DNA of 64,000 nucleotides. Source: Anaerolineae bacterium (GTDB lineage: Bacteria > Chloroflexota > Anaerolineae > Anaerolineales > E44-bin32). The DNA lies in NCBI GenBank assembly GCA_011174825.1, contig DUEZ01000079.1:9412-73411 (forward strand), in the 5' to 3' direction. Within the stretch, counting starts at the first letter, position 1; every line of letters begins with the position of its first letter. Below are positions 61,042-64,000 of this stretch, piece by piece. Under the pieces are notes generated by a model. That model searched no databases. It saw only the letters and a list, made by a program, of their open reading frames with translations, and was not told where the DNA came from. The position numbers were made by a program, and so were the translations under genes.

Positions 61042-61767
61042 ATGCTACCATTGAAGGATCTCAATCCTACCCGTCGAACACCAGTGATCACTTATGCCCT
61101 GATCGTGATCAATGTGCTGGTGTTCATTTGGGAGCAAACGATCCCCCTGAATGAACTCGAAGGTATCTTCATGCGTCTTTCCGTTGTACCCACATTTGTT
61201 ATCCAAGACCCACTCTCTCTCGATACCTTCTTGGATTTCATACGGAGCATGTTTTTTCATGGAGGCTGGGCGCATTTATTAGGCAACATGCTCTACTTGT
61301 GGCTTTTTGGGGATAATCTCGAAGATCGCATGGGTGTCGTACTATACCTGTTCCTCTATTTCCTGGGAGGGGTCGTCGCAATTTTCGCTCAGATCATCGT
61401 CGACCCCAACTCTCTTGTCCCGATGATCGGGGCTAGCGGTGCGATTGCGGGCGTTCTTGGCGGCTACTTGATCCTCTTTCCCGGTGTACGGGTGAGAGGG
61501 ATCATCCCGTTAGGGCTGTTTGCTAGGACCGCAGAATGGCCGGCGTGGGCGGTGCTGGGCTTGTGGTTCGTCCTGCAGCTGTTCAATGGCGTAGTAGCAC
61601 TCGGTGTGCAGACAGGCACGACGGGTGGTGTTGCGTTCTTTGCCCATATTGGAGGGTTTATCACCGGTTTAGCACTGACCTGGATTTTCATGAAACTCGT
61701 CCCTCAACCGCCGGTTGAAGATAGACGCGAAATACTCTATGATCGAGCCCAACGCTATCGATTTTAA
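61042..61767 (+). CDS. Rhomboid-family intramembrane serine protease
   Basis: 241 residues from ATG 61042, chosen because AGGAGG (61030-61035) lies 6 bases upstream; the frame opens 9 codons earlier. About six to seven membrane segments. The catalytic Ser is in GASGAIAGVLGGY, the catalytic His in FFAHIGGFITGL, and the family GGWAHLLGNMLYLWLFGDNLEDRMG loop is intact. It cleaves membrane proteins within or near their transmembrane helices. Substrate unknown. Confidence 0.93.
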   Translation: MLPLKDLNPTRRTPVITYALIVINVLVFIWEQTIPLNELEGIFMRLSVVPTFVIQDPLSLDTFLDFIRSMFFHGGWAHLLGNMLYLWLFGDNLEDRMGVVLYLFLYFLGGVVAIFAQIIVDPNSLVPMIGASGAIAGVLGGYLILFPGVRVRGIIPLGLFARTAEWPAWAVLGLWFVLQLFNGVVALGVQTGTTGGVAFFAHIGGFITGLALTWIFMKLVPQPPVEDRREILYDRAQRYRF

Positions 61768-61814
61768 CCGTCGCGCTATTCGATAAGATCGGGATAAGTA
61801 GTGCGATCTTGGAT

Positions 61815-62744
61815 ATGAATAAGCAGCGAAGAGTTATCCCAGTCCAGTTACTCGCAATGATAATCGCGCTGTTGCTCGCCGGGTGTTCAGGGAGCAATGT
61901 CGGGGAAGGAGATTTGCTGGAGTCAGAGTCAGAAATTGGGCCATCATTGAACGACACTTGGATTCGCCCGAGCGATGGAATGGTGATGGTTTTTGTACCA
62001 GAAGGCCGTTTTTTATTTGGGAGCGATGATAATCAAATTATTACCGCGAAGACCTTGTGTGAGGAGTACCCAGACGCTTATGGAAAGTGTTCGAGCGAGA
62101 CTTTCGAGCTAGAGATCCCCCAACATTCTGTGGAAGTGGGTGCGTTCTGGATCGATCGGTCAGAGGTAACCAACGCACAATACAGCCTCTGCGTAGAGGA
62201 AGGAGTGTGTGATCCACCCCGGCTCGCCGAAGATCCCGCTTACAATGGTGAGCATTATCCCGTGGCTGGGATACCATGGCAGGATGCCGTGGATTACTGT
62301 ATCTGGGCAGGCGGGAGATTGCCTAAGGAAGCAGAGTGGGAGTATGCAGCGAAAGGGGCTATAGGGACAATCTACCCATGGGGGGATGAATTCGAATGCG
62401 AAGGTGGTAATTTCTGGGAACCATGTAGCCTGTGTGATGATGGTTATTCAGGCCCTGCTCCTGTTGAAAGTTTCCCTTTAGGGGCGAGTTGGTGCGGAGC
62501 GATGGATATGGCCGGAAATGTATGGGAGTGGGTAGGTGATGCCTATAACGAACACTCAATCTATTACCAGGCCAATTCCACGTCACAACATTCCGAAGAG
62601 TTGAGGGTTTTGCGCGGTGGCAGTTGGGGCTACTGCCCCGCTTTCCTTCGTACGACGTATCGCTACGCTGTAACCCCTGATGCCAATTATCTCGCCGTAG
62701 GGTTTCGATGCGTCGTACCACTAGAAGATTGGGGCGGTGGATAG
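61815..62744 (+). CDS. Lipoprotein with formylglycine-generating-enzyme-like (SUMF1) domain
   Basis: 309 residues from ATG 61815; a TTG 6 bases upstream is possible. Lipobox LLLAGCSGS at about residues 18-26. The FGE-sulfatase fold follows: MVFVPEGRFLFGSDD, IDRSEVTNAQYSLCV, RLPKEAEWEYAAKG, MAGNVWEWVGDA, RVLRGGSWGYCPAFLRTTYR and AVGFRCV. Active FGE needs two Cys in the GGSW-x-C...C region; only one is present here, so it is probably not a sulfatase-activating oxidase. Other members of this fold bind or modify different partners. Confidence 0.85.
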   Translation: MNKQRRVIPVQLLAMIIALLLAGCSGSNVGEGDLLESESEIGPSLNDTWIRPSDGMVMVFVPEGRFLFGSDDNQIITAKTLCEEYPDAYGKCSSETFELEIPQHSVEVGAFWIDRSEVTNAQYSLCVEEGVCDPPRLAEDPAYNGEHYPVAGIPWQDAVDYCIWAGGRLPKEAEWEYAAKGAIGTIYPWGDEFECEGGNFWEPCSLCDDGYSGPAPVESFPLGASWCGAMDMAGNVWEWVGDAYNEHSIYYQANSTSQHSEELRVLRGGSWGYCPAFLRTTYRYAVTPDANYLAVGFRCVVPLEDWGGG

Positions 62745-62760
62745 CTTGATCAAGGCGTTT

Positions 62761-62787
62761 GCTGACGGCTGATCGCTGATTGCTCAG
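62761..62787. repeat. GCTGA-type short repeat
   Basis: GCTGACGGCTGATCGCTGAT followed by TGCTCAG is related to the GCTGAAGGCTGACAGCTGA arm at 1203-1283. It lies between the SUMF1-like and DUF4332-like genes. Confidence 0.45.
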
Positions 62788-62813
62788 TTGTTCTGAAGCA
62801 AGGGAGGTGGATT

Positions 62814-63497
62814 GTGGCAAATCAGTATTACATGAATCTGGAGAAATTCAGCCTTAATAAGTTCAAACAAATCCTCAAGGATGAGGAAGTGATGCCAGCG
62901 CGTCAAATCCTGAAAGAGGAAATCGAGGAGCGCTTTGAGGTTCTGACATCCATGGGTATTCATCACTTAAAGGATCTAATCGATGCGCTAAATACAAAAA
63001 GCAAGATAGAGGATTTTGCCAGACGCTCAGGTTTGTCTAAGGAATATTTGGTCATATTGGGAAGGGAGGCGAGGAGTTTTAAGCCTAAAGTCGTGCCCTT
63101 ACGAGAGATGCTGGGGGTTGATGAAGAGGTTGTTGTCAAGTTAGAGTCAATAGGGATAACCCATAGTAGGCATCTATTTAATCGCGGACGTACCAGGGAA
63201 GAAAGGGAGAGGTTGTCAGCAACCACAGGAGCGCCGATGGAGGAACTCTTGGAGCTGGTTAAGTTATCTGATTTGGCCCGTATAAGAGGTCTTGGAGGGG
63301 CATTTGTCAGGCTGTTCTATGAGGCGGGGGCAGATACCATTGAGACACTTTCGAACTGGGAACCCGAGAAGCTATCAAAGGCAGTGGTTATGTTGAATAA
63401 AGAGAGGGAGGTCACGAAATGGGTTCCATCTTTAAAGGATGTCAAGCAGTATATAGAGATGGCAAATGCGCTGGCAAAGGTCATTGAGTATGGATAA
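62814..63497 (+). CDS. DUF4332-like helix-hairpin-helix protein
   Basis: 227 residues from GTG 62814; AGGGAGGTGG (62801-62810) just upstream fixes this start. The sequence repeats helix-hairpin-helix-like units (LTSMGIHHLKDLIDAL, LESIGITHSRHLF, LARIRGLGGAFVRLFYEAGADTIETLS) in the DUF4332 pattern. It may bind DNA or protein; function unknown. It is followed by the thioesterase gene after 22 bp. Confidence 0.78.
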   Translation: MANQYYMNLEKFSLNKFKQILKDEEVMPARQILKEEIEERFEVLTSMGIHHLKDLIDALNTKSKIEDFARRSGLSKEYLVILGREARSFKPKVVPLREMLGVDEEVVVKLESIGITHSRHLFNRGRTREERERLSATTGAPMEELLELVKLSDLARIRGLGGAFVRLFYEAGADTIETLSNWEPEKLSKAVVMLNKEREVTKWVPSLKDVKQYIEMANALAKVIEYG

Positions 63498-63519
63498 CCT
63501 TCGGGTGGGGATTGGGTAA

Positions 63520-63972
63520 ATGTCTGGCGACGAAATCATTGAAATCATCTCACAAAAATTGGGGGAGAAGAAAGACAACTACATGATTCCACCTCCAGTT
63601 TTTATAACCATGAATGGTGAATTTATCACATTCGATCTGGAAAATGGTGTCCTCAAAACGAAATTTCCTGTTCAAGAGCAATTCCTCAATCCGTTTCGTT
63701 CATTGCAAGGTGGAATCGTTGCGGCCGCGGTCGATAACACATTTGGACCGTTGAGTATGCTGGTCGCGCCGCCGAGTGTGACGCGTCGAATAGAGATGAA
63801 GTATAGCCGCCCCGTGACATCGGATCTTGGATACATCACAGTTGAAGCCAAATTTGTTAAACGTGATCAGCGAATGCTCACATTCCGTGCAGATGTCCGC
63901 GACCCGAAAGGGAATCTCATGGCGAAAGCCAAGGCCCTTCATTGGATCTTAGACGAAAGTGAAGACGAATAG
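63520..63972 (+). CDS. PaaI-like hotdog thioesterase
   Basis: 150 residues of the hotdog fold: NPFRSLQGGIVAAAVDNTFGPLSML (HGG-like segment with Gln for the catalytic-region His, and the Asp in the central helix), RRIEMKYSRPV, GYITVEAKFVKRDQRMLTFRADVRDPKGNLMAKAKALHWIL. It probably hydrolyses an acyl-CoA. The ATG overlaps no neighbour; the ribosome-binding site is weak (GGGTAA). Substrate unknown. Confidence 0.85.
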   Translation: MSGDEIIEIISQKLGEKKDNYMIPPPVFITMNGEFITFDLENGVLKTKFPVQEQFLNPFRSLQGGIVAAAVDNTFGPLSMLVAPPSVTRRIEMKYSRPVTSDLGYITVEAKFVKRDQRMLTFRADVRDPKGNLMAKAKALHWILDESEDE

Positions 63973-64000
63973 CTCTTCTTTAAGACTCCTCACCACGTTG

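Overview
The window reads as a piece of an anaerobic, energy-conserving bacterial chromosome. It is most plausibly a Chloroflexota (Anaerolineae-like) genome: there is a dense set of H2 and flavin-based electron-transfer complexes, dispersed GTAGGGGC...GCCCCTAC and CCTCTCCC...GGGAGAGG palindromes of the kind seen in that phylum, and plain bacterial housekeeping genes (ligA, fhs). The taxonomic call is inference; no rRNA or other marker gene is present.

Region 1 (161-17075, minus strand) is a redox block. From upstream to downstream it holds a soluble HdrCD-like Fe-S oxidoreductase, EtfB, EtfA, a membrane Fe-S oxidoreductase, a cyclic-nucleotide-binding (CNB) protein, a histidine kinase, a response-regulator/kinase hybrid, a receiver protein, HdrC, HdrB, HdrA, MvhD, MvhG, MvhA, a hydrogenase protease and a second CNB protein, ending in a clear intrinsic terminator. 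The Mvh-Hdr set should couple H2 oxidation to ferredoxin and a disulfide-type acceptor by flavin-based bifurcation. The Etf set should link an acyl-CoA or hydroxyacid dehydrogenase to quinone. A divergent LysR gene (17544-18467) faces this block across an AT-rich region rich in inverted repeats, including a possible Shine-Dalgarno-sequestering switch in the leader.

Region 2 (18524-38375, minus strand) is a second, almost gapless hydrogenase block. A two-component system and a duplicated pentapeptide-repeat protein come first. A ten-subunit complex-I-like membrane [NiFe]-hydrogenase (NuoJ,K,L,N,A,B,C,D,H,I homologues, with Ni ligands retained) follows, then a HycI-like protease, a soluble sulfhydrogenase-type enzyme (hydB-G-D-A order), its protease, a response regulator and a kinase. 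Every hydrogenase in the window has its own protease.

Region 3 (38531-44917, minus strand) is a sulfur-linked Hdr/Qmo-like membrane complex: ArsR regulator, TusA, MvhD-like, QmoA-like, a degenerate HdrA/QmoB-like protein, a small HTH protein, QmoC-like and DsrE-like. Formate-tetrahydrofolate ligase (45220-47004, plus strand) adds one Wood-Ljungdahl or C1 enzyme.

Region 4 (47089-53600) holds repeats, a methyltransferase and the most unusual locus. A membrane protein ends in eight cysteines alternating with Ala/Val/Gly. Its stop codon overlaps the GTG start of a radical-SAM/SPASM enzyme with a fused PqqD-like recognition domain. A decayed paralogue of that enzyme that has lost its cluster cysteines follows, and a zinc-ribbon membrane protein precedes the set. 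This looks like an undescribed peptide- or protein-tail modification system.

Region 5 (53676-63972, plus strand) is ordinary: a glycosyltransferase, an LpxL-like acyltransferase, ligA, an RlmI-like methyltransferase, an acyltransferase-3 protein flanked by a duplicated fragment of the RlmI gene end, a small lipoprotein, a rhomboid protease, a sulfatase-modifying-factor-like lipoprotein, a DUF4332-like protein and a hotdog thioesterase. No tRNA, rRNA, CRISPR array or transposase was seen.
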